From an uncultured Clostridia bacterium (GTDB lineage Bacteria > Bacillota > Clostridia > Oscillospirales > Acutalibacteraceae): 51,397 bases of DNA. The stretch spans positions 1-51,397 of the forward strand of contig CAJFOO010000003.1 of NCBI GenBank assembly GCA_904397205.1. The letters run 5' to 3'. Numbering within the stretch: the stretch's first letter is position 1; the number at the start of each line of letters is the position of its first letter. Positions 26,339 to 35,163 of the stretch are shown piece by piece. The notes beneath the pieces are model-generated. The model saw only the letters and a program-made list of their open reading frames with translations, ran no database searches and was not told the origin of the DNA. The position numbers and the translations under genes are program-made.

Positions 26339-27928
26339 ATGATTACCGTATCCAACCTGGGGATGTCTTTCAGCGGCGTCCCGTTATTTTCCGATGTGAA
26401 CCTGCTCTTTACCGCCGGCAACTGCTATGGCGTGATTGGCGCGAACGGGGCGGGGAAATCGACCTTTTTGAAAATCCTTTCCGGGGAACTGGAGCCGACC
26501 AAAGGGGAAATTTCGATTGATCCCAAGCGGCGCATGTCCGTGCTCAAGCAGGATCACTTCGCCTATGAAGAATTCACCGTGCTGGATACTATTTTGCAGG
26601 GTAACGCGCGGCTGTATGAGGTGATGCAGCAGAAGGATGCCTTGTATGCCAAGGAGGATTTTTCGGAGGAGGACGGGCATCTGGCCGCCGAGCTGGAAGC
26701 GGAATTTGCGGAAATGGACGGCTGGGAGGCCGAGACCGAAGCGGGCAAGCTCCTGCAGGGGCTGGGCCTGGGCACGGATTTGCTGTATGCCATGATGTCG
26801 GGCCTGTCGGAAAAAGAGAAGGTGAAGGTGCTGCTGGCGCGCGCGCTGTTTGGCCATCCGGATATTATCCTGCTGGACGAGCCGACCAACGGTTTGGATA
26901 TTTTATCCATCGACTGGCTGGAGGAGTTCCTGATGGACTATGCCGGAACCGTAATTGTCGTGTCCCACGACCGGCATTTCCTCAATAACGTATGCACCCA
27001 CATTGTGGACATTGATTATACCAAGATCAAGATGTATGTGGGCAATTACGATTTCTGGTATGAATCGAGCCAGCTCATCCAGCGCCTGATGCGCGATCAG
27101 AACCGCAAAAAGGAAGAAAAAATCAAGGAACTGCAAAGCTTTATCCAGCGTTTTTCGGCGAACAAATCGAAGTCCCGCCAGGCGACCTCCCGCAAGAAGC
27201 TGCTGGAAAAAATCACGGTAGAGGAAATGCCGGCGTCTTCCCGGCGGTATCCGTATGTGGGGTTCCAGATGGACCGCGAGCCCGGCAAGGAAATCCTCAC
27301 GGTGGAAGGGCTGAGCAAGACCATCGACGGGGTCAAGGTACTCAGCGGGGTGTCCTTCCGGGTGGAAAAGGGCGACAAGATTGCCTTTGTCGGGGAAAAC
27401 GACATCGCCAATACCACGCTGTTCCAGATCCTCATGGGCGAACTCGAACCGGATGAAGGATCCTACAAATGGGGCGCGACCACCAGCCAGTCGTACTTCC
27501 CCAAGGATAATTCGGCCTATTTCAACGGCTGCGATTTGAACCTGATCCAGTGGCTGGCGCAGTATTCCAAGGATACCACCGAGACCTACCTGCGCGGGTT
27601 TTTGGGGAAGATGCTGTTCTCCGGCGACGACGCGCTCAAACCGGTGAAGGTACTCTCCGGCGGCGAAAAGGTGCGGTGTATGCTCTCGCGCATGATGCTG
27701 TTCGGTTCCAACGTGCTGGTGCTCGACCAGCCGACCAACCATCTGGATTTGGAATCCATCACGGCGGTCAACAACGGCATGATCGACTTCAAAGGCGTGC
27801 TGCTGTTTGCTTCGCACGACCATGAGTTCATCCAGACCGTAGCAAACCGCATCATCGAAATCCGCGAGGACGGGATCGTCGACCGCCGGATGACGTTTGA
27901 CGAGTACCTGGAAACCATTGCCGGTTAA
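26339..27928 (+). CDS. ABC-F family ATPase (YkpA/YbiT-like) with degenerate second ATP site
   Basis: 529 residues, two ABC domains in one chain and no membrane part, as in ribosome-associated ABC-F proteins. NBD1: GANGAGKST, signature-like SGLSEKEKVKV, ILLDEPTNGLD. Linker (about 245-310): basic, with QRLMRDQNRKKEEKIKELQ and SRQATSRKKLLEKI, the P-site tRNA interaction motif region. NBD2: the Walker A loop reads GENDIANTTLF, Asn358 standing where Lys is expected; LSGGEKVRCMLS is normal; Walker B reads LVLDQPTNHLD, Gln464 in place of the catalytic Glu. Some relatives also have unusual NBD2 loops, so this may be a subfamily trait. ATG 26339 behind GGAGGA. Its translation-related role is inferred from the family. 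Confidence 0.92.
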   Translation: MITVSNLGMSFSGVPLFSDVNLLFTAGNCYGVIGANGAGKSTFLKILSGELEPTKGEISIDPKRRMSVLKQDHFAYEEFTVLDTILQGNARLYEVMQQKDALYAKEDFSEEDGHLAAELEAEFAEMDGWEAETEAGKLLQGLGLGTDLLYAMMSGLSEKEKVKVLLARALFGHPDIILLDEPTNGLDILSIDWLEEFLMDYAGTVIVVSHDRHFLNNVCTHIVDIDYTKIKMYVGNYDFWYESSQLIQRLMRDQNRKKEEKIKELQSFIQRFSANKSKSRQATSRKKLLEKITVEEMPASSRRYPYVGFQMDREPGKEILTVEGLSKTIDGVKVLSGVSFRVEKGDKIAFVGENDIANTTLFQILMGELEPDEGSYKWGATTSQSYFPKDNSAYFNGCDLNLIQWLAQYSKDTTETYLRGFLGKMLFSGDDALKPVKVLSGGEKVRCMLSRMMLFGSNVLVLDQPTNHLDLESITAVNNGMIDFKGVLLFASHDHEFIQTVANRIIEIREDGIVDRRMTFDEYLETIAG

Positions 27929-27946
27929 CGGAAGGAGGGGATCCCC

Positions 27947-28564
27947 ATGCGCAGACGCACGGCGGTTTTATGGGGCCTGGGCCTGGGGATAGCCGGGATG
28001 TACGCCGCTACCTATCTGCCGGCCGCCTTAGCCCGGCCGGGGAAAAAGCCGCGGTTTGGGATCTATTATTTTGCCCACCGGGGGGCCTGCAAAGGCCCGT
28101 TCCTGGAGAACACCCTGCCGGCGATTGCGGAGTGCATCCGCCGGGGGTATGGGATGGAACTGGATGTGCGGGTCACGAAGGATAATGTGCCGGTGCTGTT
28201 CCACGATTACCGCCTGCAAAAGAAATGCGGCGATCCCCGGCGGGTGTGTGACTGTACGCTGGAAGAAATCCGATCGATGCGGCTTTGCGGTACCGAAGAG
28301 ACCATCCCCACCTTAGAAGAAGCTCTCCGCCTGGTGGACGGACAGGTACCCCTGCTGCTGGATATGAAACCATTCAGCCAGACCAAACGGCTGTACCGTC
28401 CGCTTTGCCGCATCCTGAAGGGATATGCCGGGCCGTACCGGATCCTTTCCTGGAGCTACCCGTGCAAATGGTGGTTTTGGAAGAACTTCCCACAAGCTCC
28501 CCGTGTGTGGTTCCGTATGGGAAAGCGGGCGTTTCCGCGCAAACAGGAGGAAAGGCATGGGTAA
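27947..28564 (+). CDS. Glycerophosphodiester phosphodiesterase (GDPD) family protein, membrane anchored
   Basis: 205 residues. N-terminal hydrophobic helix ([19 protein letters not shown]), then a GDPD barrel: [18 protein letters not shown] (catalytic His and metal-binding Glu), [20 protein letters not shown] (metal Glu/Asp and second His). It is somewhat short for the family, ending soon after [12 protein letters not shown]. Splits glycerophosphodiesters into glycerol-3-phosphate and alcohol, or acts on phospholipid head groups. ATG 27947 behind GGAAGGAGG, 18 bp after the ABC-F gene; its end overlaps the macrodomain gene by 8 nt. Confidence 0.88.
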   Translation: MRRRTAVLWGLGLGIAGMYAATYLPAALARPGKKPRFGIYYFAHRGACKGPFLENTLPAIAECIRRGYGMELDVRVTKDNVPVLFHDYRLQKKCGDPRRVCDCTLEEIRSMRLCGTEETIPTLEEALRLVDGQVPLLLDMKPFSQTKRLYRPLCRILKGYAGPYRILSWSYPCKWWFWKNFPQAPRVWFRMGKRAFPRKQEERHG

Positions 28565-29060
28565 TATACAAATCATCCGCGGGGATATTACGAAGATGGC
28601 CGTGGATGCCATTGTCAATGCCGCAAACAATACCCTGCTGGGCGGCGGCGGGGTGGATGGGGCTATCCATGCGGCGGCAGGACCGGAGTTGCTGGCGGAA
28701 TGCAAAACGCTGCACGGCTGTGAGACAGGCAAGGCCAAAATTACGGGAGGCTACCGCTTGCCCGCCCAATATGTGATCCACACCCCCGGCCCGATTTGGC
28801 GGGGCGGCGGGTTTGGGGAAGCGGATTTACTGGCTTCGAGCTACCGATCTTCGCTGGAGCTGGCGGTGCAGTACGGCTGCAAAACGGTGGCGTTCCCCTC
28901 CATCAGCACGGGGGTGTACCATTTCCCCCTGGAGCAGGCCGCGCCAATCGCCCTGCGGGAAATCCGGAGTTTTTTGCAGGGGCACCCGGAGATCGAAACC
29001 GTCTATCTGGTATGCTTCGATGCGGCCACCCAGGCGGCCTATGAACATGCCAAACAATAA
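28557..29060 (+). CDS. Macrodomain protein (MacroD-type ADP-ribose hydrolase)
   Basis: 167 residues, a single macrodomain. Seen: [20 protein letters not shown] (quoted limit), [19 protein letters not shown] (ADP-ribose and distal-ribose loop), [22 protein letters not shown] and the phosphate loop [17 protein letters not shown]. Enzymes with this NAANN...[10 protein letters not shown] pattern remove ADP-ribose from proteins or deacetylate O-acetyl-ADP-ribose. ATG 28557, with CAGGAGGAAAGG before it inside the GDPD gene, so translation is coupled. No partner ADP-ribosyltransferase or sirtuin gene is in the window. Confidence 0.93.
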   Translation: MGNIQIIRGDITKMAVDAIVNAANNTLLGGGGVDGAIHAAAGPELLAECKTLHGCETGKAKITGGYRLPAQYVIHTPGPIWRGGGFGEADLLASSYRSSLELAVQYGCKTVAFPSISTGVYHFPLEQAAPIALREIRSFLQGHPEIETVYLVCFDAATQAAYEHAKQ

Positions 29061-29099
29061 AACCAAAGGCAAAGACGCATATGATACGGGAGGAAGCAA

Positions 29100-29543
29100 A
29101 TGGCCAACATTCGAATCATGACGATCGAAGATTATGATAGCGTATACGAATTATGGATCCATACCCCGGGGATGGGGCTGAATGCAACCGATGACAGCAA
29201 AGAAGGGATCTATAAATACCTCAAGCGCAACCCAACCACCTGCTTTGTAGCCGAAGAGGACGGTAAAATTGTTGGCGTTATCTTATCGGGACACGATGGA
29301 CGCAGAGGGTATATCTATCATACCGCTGTATTGCCGCATTACCGGCATCAGGGAATCGCAAAACAGCTTGTGGATTATGCGATGGACGCGTTAGACAGGG
29401 AAGGCATAAAGAAGGCCGCGTTGGTTGTGTTTGAAAAAAATCAAACCGGCAATGGTTTTTGGGAACACATGGGATTTACCGTCCGGGATGATTTGCTGTA
29501 CCGCAATAAAAATATACATGCACTGGAACGGATAGACACCTGA
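29100..29543 (+). CDS. GNAT family N-acetyltransferase
   Basis: 147 residues, complete GNAT fold: RIMTIEDYDSVYELW at the N-terminus, FVAEEDGKIVGVILSGHDG, motif A TAVLPHYRHQGIAKQLVDYA with the RHQGIA acetyl-CoA loop (about residue 83), and motif B FWEHMGFTVRDD. Substrate unknown. ATG 29100 behind GGGAGGAAG, 39 bp after the macrodomain gene; a strong terminator lies behind. Its sequence is visibly more AT-rich than its neighbours. Confidence 0.9.
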   Translation: MANIRIMTIEDYDSVYELWIHTPGMGLNATDDSKEGIYKYLKRNPTTCFVAEEDGKIVGVILSGHDGRRGYIYHTAVLPHYRHQGIAKQLVDYAMDALDREGIKKAALVVFEKNQTGNGFWEHMGFTVRDDLLYRNKNIHALERIDT

Positions 29544-29589
29544 ATGTGTGTACAGGGACAGCAAGCAGTCCGAATAGCGCCCCAAAGCG

Positions 29590-29630
29590 AAAGCCTGCAC
29601 TTTTTCCATGAAAAGTGCAGGCTTTTTATT
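29590..29630 (+). terminator. Strong intrinsic terminator after the GNAT gene
   Basis: AAGCCTGCACTTTT (29591-29604) and AAAAGTGCAGGCTT (29611-29624), a perfect 14-bp stem with a 6-nt loop, followed by TTTATTT. It also faces the end of the converging thiamine operon. Confidence 0.95.
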
Positions 29631-29670
29631 TCCGCGATTCCATACGGATTCCTATCTGTTTTTTTGCATT

Positions 29671-30327
29671 CTATTGCGGCGGCAGCAGCTCCGAAAAATC
29701 CCGGATATAGCGGCGTGTGACGGCCTGGATAGTCTCTTTGTCCTCGGCGGCCGGGTCATATACCCCATATACCTGCATCCGGGCAGCCAGCGCCCCGCGG
29801 ATGGCCGGGAGGATATCCTCAAACACCGCGCACTGTTCCGGCGGCAGGCCCAGACGGCTGGCACATAAAAGGTATGCGTCCGGGAAGGTTTTCCCCCGGC
29901 TTACGTCGTCGGTGGAAACCAGCGCGTCGAACAGGTCAAAAATCCCATGATTCAGCAAAGCGGGCACATAGAGCTTTTGCGAAAGCGCCGTGCATACCCC
30001 CAGCCGCACGCCCTGCCTTCGGAGATAGTGAAGGTATTCCTTGGCGTAGGGTTTCAGCGGTACATGATGGCTGTAAGCTTCAATGGCCATGCGGTTCCAT
30101 TCCTGCATGATGTCCTCGGGATCCTCTTTCAGCCCAAACACGGAGATGGTGTATTCCGCCGTTTCCCGGAAGCTCAGCCCCGCCAGGGATTCCCCGTAGC
30201 CGGGAGGGACGGAAAACCCGCGTTTGGCAAGGAACTCCACATCGATGTCCTGCCACACATGCATGGAATCAAGCAGCGTACCGTCCAGGTCGAAAATGGC
30301 CCCGGCAAAGGGCGGCGGGCTAGGCAT
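29671..30327 (-). CDS. HAD-superfamily phosphatase in the thiamine operon
   Basis: 218 residues. HAD subfamily I (beta-phosphoglucomutase/phosphoglycolate phosphatase-like): motif I FDLDGTLLDS with both aspartates, helical cap, motif II CTAL (Thr), motif III Lys in GKTFPDAYL, motif IV VFEDILPAI. Its ATG overlaps the thiE stop by 8 nt (ATGCCTAG on the minus strand), so it is the last gene of the thiD-thiC-thiE operon and translationally coupled to thiE. Inference: a phosphatase of a thiamine intermediate, for example thiamine monophosphate; general sugar-phosphate clearing is the alternative. Confidence 0.9.
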   Translation of the reverse strand: MPSPPPFAGAIFDLDGTLLDSMHVWQDIDVEFLAKRGFSVPPGYGESLAGLSFRETAEYTISVFGLKEDPEDIMQEWNRMAIEAYSHHVPLKPYAKEYLHYLRRQGVRLGVCTALSQKLYVPALLNHGIFDLFDALVSTDDVSRGKTFPDAYLLCASRLGLPPEQCAVFEDILPAIRGALAARMQVYGVYDPAAEDKETIQAVTRRYIRDFSELLPPQ

Positions 30328-30946
30328 GGCGAAGCCCCCTAAACTGTTCTAATAAATCCCTCGCCGCCTGTTTGGGTGAGGGCTGCGAGAGGATAGCGGA
30401 TACTACGGCAATACCGTCCACACCGGTTCCCCGCAGGCCCGTGAGGGTTTTGGGGTGTATCCCTCCGATTGCCACCACCGGGATGGATACCGCCGCTTTG
30501 ATCTGTGCCAGCTGGGAGGAAGTTACAGTGCGGGTATCCGTTTTGGTGGCGGTGGGGTTCACAGCTCCCACTCCGATATAATCCGCGCCGTCGGCCTGGG
30601 CCTTGCGGGCTTCCTCGAGTGTCGCCGCAGATATTCCGATGAGCCTTTGTGGGCCAAGGATATCCCGTGCGGCCCGGCAGGGCAGGTCGGACTGTCCCAG
30701 ATGCACCCCGTCGGCATCTGCGGCGAGGGCAATGTCCACGCGGTCGTTGATCAGCAGCGGGACATGGTACTTCCGGGTGATGGCGCGAAGAGTCAGAGCG
30801 GTTTCATAAAATTCCCGGGCACAGGCGTGCTTTTCCCGCAGCTGCACGACGGTGCATCCTCCCTGGATGGCCTGTTCGACGGCTTCTTCCAGCGGCAGGG
30901 AGGAAAGTTCCCGGTCTGTGACCAGGTACAGGGTAAAATTCGTCAT
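30320..30946 (-). CDS. thiE: Thiamine-phosphate synthase (ThiE)
   Basis: Joins HMP-pyrophosphate to thiazole phosphate (THZ-P) to give thiamine monophosphate. 208 residues, TIM barrel. Seen: LYLVTDRELSS, GGCTVVQLREKHACAREFY (quoted limit), LLINDRVDIALAADADGVHL with the pyrophosphate-site residues, GQSDLPCRAAR, IGISAATLEEA, GVGAVNPTATKTD and VAIGGI. 12 bp behind thiC and overlapping the HAD gene. No thiazole genes (thiG, thiH, thiS) are in the window. Confidence 0.95.
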   Translation of the reverse strand: MTNFTLYLVTDRELSSLPLEEAVEQAIQGGCTVVQLREKHACAREFYETALTLRAITRKYHVPLLINDRVDIALAADADGVHLGQSDLPCRAARDILGPQRLIGISAATLEEARKAQADGADYIGVGAVNPTATKTDTRTVTSSQLAQIKAAVSIPVVAIGGIHPKTLTGLRGTGVDGIAVVSAILSQPSPKQAARDLLEQFRGLRHA

Positions 30947-30958
30947 AAGGGGCTCCTC

Positions 30959-32272
30959 TTATTTTTGATCCGGGCGCAGGTTGACTTCCTTACCCTCGAG
31001 GATCTGGTTGGTGGTGCGCATCGCGCACATTTTCCCGCACATGGAGCAGGTGTGCTTGTCGGTGGGCGGTACGCTCTCAAAATACCGGCGGGCTTTCTCC
31101 CCGTCGAGCGCATAGGAGAACATCTCCTCCCAGTCGATCCGGCGGCGTGCATCGCTCATCTTGTTGTCGATGTCCCGTGCGCCGGGGATGCCCTTGGCAA
31201 TATCCGCGGCATGGGCGGCAATTTTAGAGGCGATAATGCCTTCCTTCACGTCTGCGAGATCCGGAAGGCGCAGGTGCTCGGCAGGGGTGACGTAGCAAAG
31301 AAAATCCGCGCCGTAGGTGGCGGCAATGGCCCCGCCGATGGCCGAGGTAATATGATCGTAGCCCGGTGCGATGTCCGTGACGAGCGGGCCGAGTACATAA
31401 AACGGTGCGCCGTGGCACAGCCGCTTCTGGATAGTCATGTTGGCGGCAATCTCATTGATGGCCATGTGGCCGGGGCCTTCCACCATTACCTGTACGTCCT
31501 TTTCCCAGGCGCGGAGGGTCAGGTCGCCCAGCTCAATCAGTTCCGAAAGCTGGCCCGCATCGGAGCTGTCGTGGATGCTGCCGGGCCGCAATGCGTCCCC
31601 CAGGCTGATAGTCACGTCGTATTCGCGCAGGATATCGAGCACATCGTCGTAGTATTCATAGAAGGGGTTCTCGTTGCCGGTCATTTCCATCCAGGCAAAC
31701 AGCAGCGAGCCGCCGCGCGAGACGATGTTGGTCAGCCGCTTGGAGCGCTTGAAGCACTCCACGGCACGGCGGTTGATGCCGGCGTGGATGGTCATGAAAT
31801 CCACCCCTTCTTTCGCATGGGCTTCCACCACCTTCAGGAAGTCGCGGGCGGGGATGTCCGCCAGATTCTTTTCCAGATAGCCGATGGCGTCGTACATGGG
31901 GACGGTGCCGATCATTGCAGGGGAAAAGTCGACAAGTTCCTGGCGGAAAGTATGGGTTTTTCCATAATTGCTCAGGTCCATGATGGCTTCCGCGCCCAGG
32001 GAAATGGACAGCTTCACCTTTTCCATCTCCTGGGTGTAGTCGATACAGTCGCCGGAGATGCCCAGGTTGACGTTGATTTTGGTCTTAAGGCCTTCGCCGA
32101 TGCCCTCCGCGCTCAGGGAAGTATGTAGCCGGTTGGCAGGGATGCAGATGGTCCCGCGGGCCACCCGTTCCCGGATGGTCTCCTCGGGAAGGTTTTCCTT
32201 CTGCGCGACGGTGCGCATTTCTTTGGTGATGACGCCGCTGCGGGCAGCGTGCATTTGGGTTTTATATTCCAT
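30959..32272 (-). CDS. thiC: Phosphomethylpyrimidine synthase (ThiC)
   Basis: Radical-SAM enzyme that rearranges aminoimidazole ribotide to HMP-phosphate. 437 residues, the short anaerobe form without the N-terminal extension. Seen: [91 protein letters not shown], and the C-terminal cluster motif [10 protein letters not shown]. The last cysteine comes after three residues (CX2CX3C) rather than four as in E. coli ThiC; this is usual in clostridial ThiC as far as I recall. ATG 32272 behind AGGAGG; overlaps the thiD end by 11 nt. Confidence 0.96.
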   Translation of the reverse strand: MEYKTQMHAARSGVITKEMRTVAQKENLPEETIRERVARGTICIPANRLHTSLSAEGIGEGLKTKINVNLGISGDCIDYTQEMEKVKLSISLGAEAIMDLSNYGKTHTFRQELVDFSPAMIGTVPMYDAIGYLEKNLADIPARDFLKVVEAHAKEGVDFMTIHAGINRRAVECFKRSKRLTNIVSRGGSLLFAWMEMTGNENPFYEYYDDVLDILREYDVTISLGDALRPGSIHDSSDAGQLSELIELGDLTLRAWEKDVQVMVEGPGHMAINEIAANMTIQKRLCHGAPFYVLGPLVTDIAPGYDHITSAIGGAIAATYGADFLCYVTPAEHLRLPDLADVKEGIIASKIAAHAADIAKGIPGARDIDNKMSDARRRIDWEEMFSYALDGEKARRYFESVPPTDKHTCSMCGKMCAMRTTNQILEGKEVNLRPDQK

Positions 32273-33104
32273 GATGATGATCCTCCTTGCAGATATTTCC
32301 GGGTTCCTGGGAGGGGAACCACGCGTAAAAGTGATGGATAGGCCCGTGGCCATGCCCCAGCTCCAGACCGGCGGCAATGGCGTGGGTGACGTAGGCTTTG
32401 GCTTCCTCCACCGCCTGGGGAATCGGCTTGCCCAGCGCCAGATTCGCGGCGATAGCGGCGGATAAGGTGCAGCCGGTACCGTGAGTATTTTGGGTGGGGA
32501 TACGCTTTTGAGGAAAGGAAAAAAAGGTCTCCCCATTAAACAGCAGATCGTCGGCGGTTTCTCCATCGAGATGGCCGCCTTTTAGCAGTACCCAGGGTAC
32601 CCCCATGGCCTGGATAGCCCGCGCTGCCTGCTGGCATTCCTCCGGTGTGCGGATGGGCTTGCCGAGGATGGTTTCCGCTTCGGGGAGGTTGGGCGTGAGC
32701 AGAAGGCACAGGGGCAGGATGCGCCGCAGGAAAGTATCCAGCGCTCCGGTTTGCATAAGATCCCCGCCATTGGTGGCGGCCATGACGGGATCCGCGACAA
32801 CCGGCATCCCTTCCCGCCCGTGCAGGGCCTGAGAGACCGCCTCCATACTGGCGGCGGATGGCAGCATCCCCAGCTTGATGGCTCCCACGGGCAGATCCTC
32901 CAGCACGGCTTCGATCTGGCGGCGGATCATATCCGGGGAGATTTCCTCGATGGCGGCCACCCGGCAGGTATTTTCCGCCACGACGGCAGTAATGGCGCTC
33001 ATGCCAAACACCCCGTGGGCGGAAAAGGTTTTGATATCCGCCTGGATGCCGGCCCCGCCGCTGCAATCGGATCCCGCAATGGTGAGGGCGGTTGGAAGCT
33101 GCAT
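32262..33104 (-). CDS. thiD: Hydroxymethylpyrimidine/phosphomethylpyrimidine kinase (ThiD)
   Basis: Phosphorylates HMP and HMP-P to HMP-pyrophosphate, the ThiE substrate. 280 residues, ribokinase fold. Seen: [77 protein letters not shown], and the anion hole/catalytic [15 protein letters not shown]-terminal ~20 residues are His-rich. ATG 33104 behind AAAGGAGC. First gene of the operon, behind the TPP riboswitch. Confidence 0.95.
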   Translation of the reverse strand: MQLPTALTIAGSDCSGGAGIQADIKTFSAHGVFGMSAITAVVAENTCRVAAIEEISPDMIRRQIEAVLEDLPVGAIKLGMLPSAASMEAVSQALHGREGMPVVADPVMAATNGGDLMQTGALDTFLRRILPLCLLLTPNLPEAETILGKPIRTPEECQQAARAIQAMGVPWVLLKGGHLDGETADDLLFNGETFFSFPQKRIPTQNTHGTGCTLSAAIAANLALGKPIPQAVEEAKAYVTHAIAAGLELGHGHGPIHHFYAWFPSQEPGNICKEDHHHGI

Positions 33105-33123
33105 GTGTTTTGCTCCTTTCCAT

Positions 33124-33158
33124 GCAAAAGAAACGCGCCCGCCGGAACCGGCAGGCGC
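33124..33158 (-). terminator. Attenuator terminator of the TPP riboswitch
   Basis: On the minus strand GCGCCTGCCGG and CCGGCGGGCGC pair around a TTC-type loop, followed by GTTTCTTTT. It lies between the aptamer and the thiD ribosome binding site, so it can serve as the switch-controlled terminator. The T-run is interrupted. Confidence 0.7.
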
Positions 33159-33197
33159 ACAGCGGAATGCTTTTTGAGCAAATCCGATTTTTTCTTT

Positions 33198-33276
33198 GCG
33201 TCCCTACCACGGTATTAACCGACAGGTTCAAAGGGTCAGGTTTTAACCTTCTCAACTCCTGGGAGTTCCCCTGCAA
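33198..33276 (-). ncRNA. TPP riboswitch aptamer
   Basis: Minus strand reads CAGGGGAACTCCCAGGAG, TTGAGA, then ACCCTTTGAACCTG, GGTTAATACC and GTAGGGA: the THI element with its pyrimidine-binding UGAGA and the P4/P5 ACCCUUUGAACCUG parts. It should turn off thiD-thiC-thiE-HAD when thiamine pyrophosphate is plentiful, through the terminator at 33124-33158. Confidence 0.95.
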
Positions 33277-33307
33277 ATCTTTTGTATTGTTGGTTTGTGT
33301 TTTCCTT

Positions 33308-33336
33308 ATTGTAGCATGTTCTGTCCCGGATGTAAA
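33308..33336 (-). promoter_or_regulatory. Sigma-A promoter of the thiamine operon
   Basis: Minus strand TTTACA (33336-33331), 17 bp, TACAAT (33313-33308), right behind the asparaginase stop codon at 33337 and upstream of the TPP aptamer. No terminator is seen between asparaginase and this promoter. Confidence 0.75.
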
Positions 33337-34359
33337 CTAGCTGCACAAAGATTTTCCCCGCGTGGATTTCTCCCCCGCCAGATCCTGCCGGAACCATGCT
33401 TCTGCGGCGGCAGTTTTGCTCTGTCCCGGATCGCGCGGCTGCGCAAGGCACCACATCAGCTTGGTGACGGCGGCTTCCGTGCTCATGTCCTTGCCGGAGA
33501 TGCACCCCGCCGGGCACTGGGCCGCGCTTTCGCCATAATCGCTTTCGGCCTGGCACTGCCCGCACAACACCACGGGTATGTCGCGTTCGCGCAGCCGGGC
33601 CAGGACGTCCGGCCAGCCCTCCCGTGCCAGGGGCAGGCCGCCTTTGCCGTAGCCTTCGATCACGATCCCTTCCCAGCCTTCCCTGGCCAGCAGCAGGAGG
33701 ATATCCGGCGAAAAGGAAGGGCTCCACTTGAGCAGGGCGACCTTTTCACAAAGTGCGTCCCGCAGGGCAGGCTTCCCGCCGGAAGCGGGGAGAGGTTCCC
33801 GTGGTATAACCAGGCCGTGCGCGGAAATGTGGGCAGTATGGGGATCCCCGGCGCAGTGGAATGCATCTAGGGAAAGGCTGTGGGTTTTGACGGCCCGTGC
33901 GCCGCGCAGGATGGTCCCATGGAACGCCACAAAGACCCCCGGGATCCCGCTGGCGGCCATTGCCAGAGCACAGCGCAGATTGGACACGCCGTCGCTCAGA
34001 GGGGAGACAAGCGGGATCTGGGCTCCCGTAATCACGACCGGAATGGGTGGGTTTGGGAGCATAAACGAGAGCATGGAGGACGTATAGGCCAGGGTATCCG
34101 TGCCGTGGGTCACGACAATGCCGTCGTATGCCGCATAATGGGAAAAAATTTCTCTGGCAAGCTGCTGCCATTGGGCTGGCTGTACATTGACGCTGTCCTG
34201 CTGGAAGATCTCCTTCCAGGTTACGGTATAGGCTTCCGGTGCGCCGCCCCAATGCGGCAGCAGCTCGTCCGGGGAAAGATGGCCAATCGGCCCGTCAGGG
34301 CCGGGGACGGATCCGATGGTGCCGCCGGTGGTGAGCAGGAGGATGGAGGATGGTTGCAT
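33337..34359 (-). CDS. L-asparaginase, type I-like
   Basis: Hydrolyses asparagine to aspartate and ammonia. 340 residues. Both catalytic threonine motifs are present: LLTTGGTIGSVPG near the N-terminus and VVTHGTDTLAYT about residue 85, plus VITGAQIPL, GVSNLRCALAMA and FVAFHGTILRG. No signal peptide, so it is cytoplasmic. ATG 34359 behind AAAGGAGTC. The ~25 C-terminal residues are a charged extension. Upstream of the thiamine operon on the same strand, but the pathways are not related. Confidence 0.92.
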   Translation of the reverse strand: MQPSSILLLTTGGTIGSVPGPDGPIGHLSPDELLPHWGGAPEAYTVTWKEIFQQDSVNVQPAQWQQLAREIFSHYAAYDGIVVTHGTDTLAYTSSMLSFMLPNPPIPVVITGAQIPLVSPLSDGVSNLRCALAMAASGIPGVFVAFHGTILRGARAVKTHSLSLDAFHCAGDPHTAHISAHGLVIPREPLPASGGKPALRDALCEKVALLKWSPSFSPDILLLLAREGWEGIVIEGYGKGGLPLAREGWPDVLARLRERDIPVVLCGQCQAESDYGESAAQCPAGCISGKDMSTEAAVTKLMWCLAQPRDPGQSKTAAAEAWFRQDLAGEKSTRGKSLCS

Positions 34360-34408
34360 GGAGAGACTCCTTTCTTTCTGAAAAGTGCAATGGAAACGAT
34401 TCTTTTAT

Positions 34409-34437
34409 TGTGTATCAAAATCCCGTTGCCCATGCAA
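34409..34437 (-). promoter_or_regulatory. Possible promoter of the asparaginase gene
   Basis: Minus strand TTGCAT (34437-34432), 17 bp, TACACA (34414-34409), about 50 bp before the start codon. Confidence 0.4.
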
Positions 34438-34465
34438 GCAAATGGGAAAAAATTTCCCCTTCCGT

Positions 34466-34494
34466 TTGCCAAACCCGGCAAAAAAGAGTACAAT
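34466..34494 (+). promoter_or_regulatory. Sigma-A promoter of the HD-domain gene
   Basis: TTGCCA (34466-34471), 17 bp, TACAAT (34489-34494). It runs divergent to the asparaginase promoter 30 bp away. Confidence 0.75.
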
Positions 34495-34528
34495 AGAGGT
34501 ATCTTAAATGAAGAAAGGAGGAAGCACG

Positions 34529-35056
34529 ATGCTGGTTGGACGCATTATCGGGGAAATGGCGGCGTACAACTGTGGATGCCCGGAGCTGGTGAACCATGCG
34601 CTGAAAGTATTTGGATTTGCCAAGGCGATAGGGGAACAGGAAGGCTTGGACAATCCCGTCCAGCAGACGCTGGAAATTGCCGCCGTGCTGCACGACATTG
34701 GCATTCTGGAGAGCGAACGCAAATACCATTCCTATGAAGGGGAATATCAGCAGATCGAAGGGCCGCCGATTGCCAGGGAGATGCTGATGCGCTGCGAGGT
34801 TCCGAGTGAGGTGGCGGACCGGGTCTGCTATTTGATTGCCCATCATCACGAATACGACCATATCGACGGGCTGGATTATCAGATCCTTGTGGAAGCCGAT
34901 TTCCTGGTCAATCTGTTTGAGCAGGAACAGAGCCGGGAGCAGGCGCAGCAGATTCGGGATTCTGTGTTTTGCACCGCAGCGGGCAAGCGGCTGCTCGAAG
35001 ATATTTTTTTCAAAACGCTGCCGGTCCCTTCCTCGTTTGCAGTTTCTCTGCCATAA
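34529..35056 (+). CDS. HD-domain phosphohydrolase
   Basis: 175 residues, a single HD domain with no other domain: HALKVFGFAKAIG (first His), AAVLHDIGI (the HD pair, about residue 57), and VCYLIAHHHEYDHIDGLDY (histidines of the third metal motif). Proteins of this size act on nucleotides or other small phosphates; the substrate is unknown. Start: ATG 34529 behind AAAGGAGG (34515-34522); the frame begins at 34508 but that would place the ribosome binding site inside the gene. Single gene with its own promoter and terminator. Confidence 0.88.
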   Translation: MLVGRIIGEMAAYNCGCPELVNHALKVFGFAKAIGEQEGLDNPVQQTLEIAAVLHDIGILESERKYHSYEGEYQQIEGPPIAREMLMRCEVPSEVADRVCYLIAHHHEYDHIDGLDYQILVEADFLVNLFEQEQSREQAQQIRDSVFCTAAGKRLLEDIFFKTLPVPSSFAVSLP

Positions 35057-35093
35057 TTCGCCGGACTGCCGCATAGGTATGGATCGGGACAAA

Positions 35094-35130
35094 AAAACAG
35101 GCCGCGGGAAAGGGCCCGCAGCCTGTTTTC
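35094..35130. terminator. Bidirectional terminator
   Basis: AAAACAGGCCGCGGG (35094-35108) and CCCGCAGCCTGTTTT (35115-35129), a 15-bp stem with one mismatch and a 6-nt loop, with an A-run before and T-run in the stem end. It separates the HD gene from the converging cysteine-rich genes. Confidence 0.9.
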
Positions 35131-35163
35131 CTATCTCCAAGGGGATGATGCGTGTTTGGTAAA

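Noticed and set aside
30455-32128. 557-residue open frame antisense to thiE and thiC
   Set aside because: Shadow of two genes with clear motifs; no recognisable domain.
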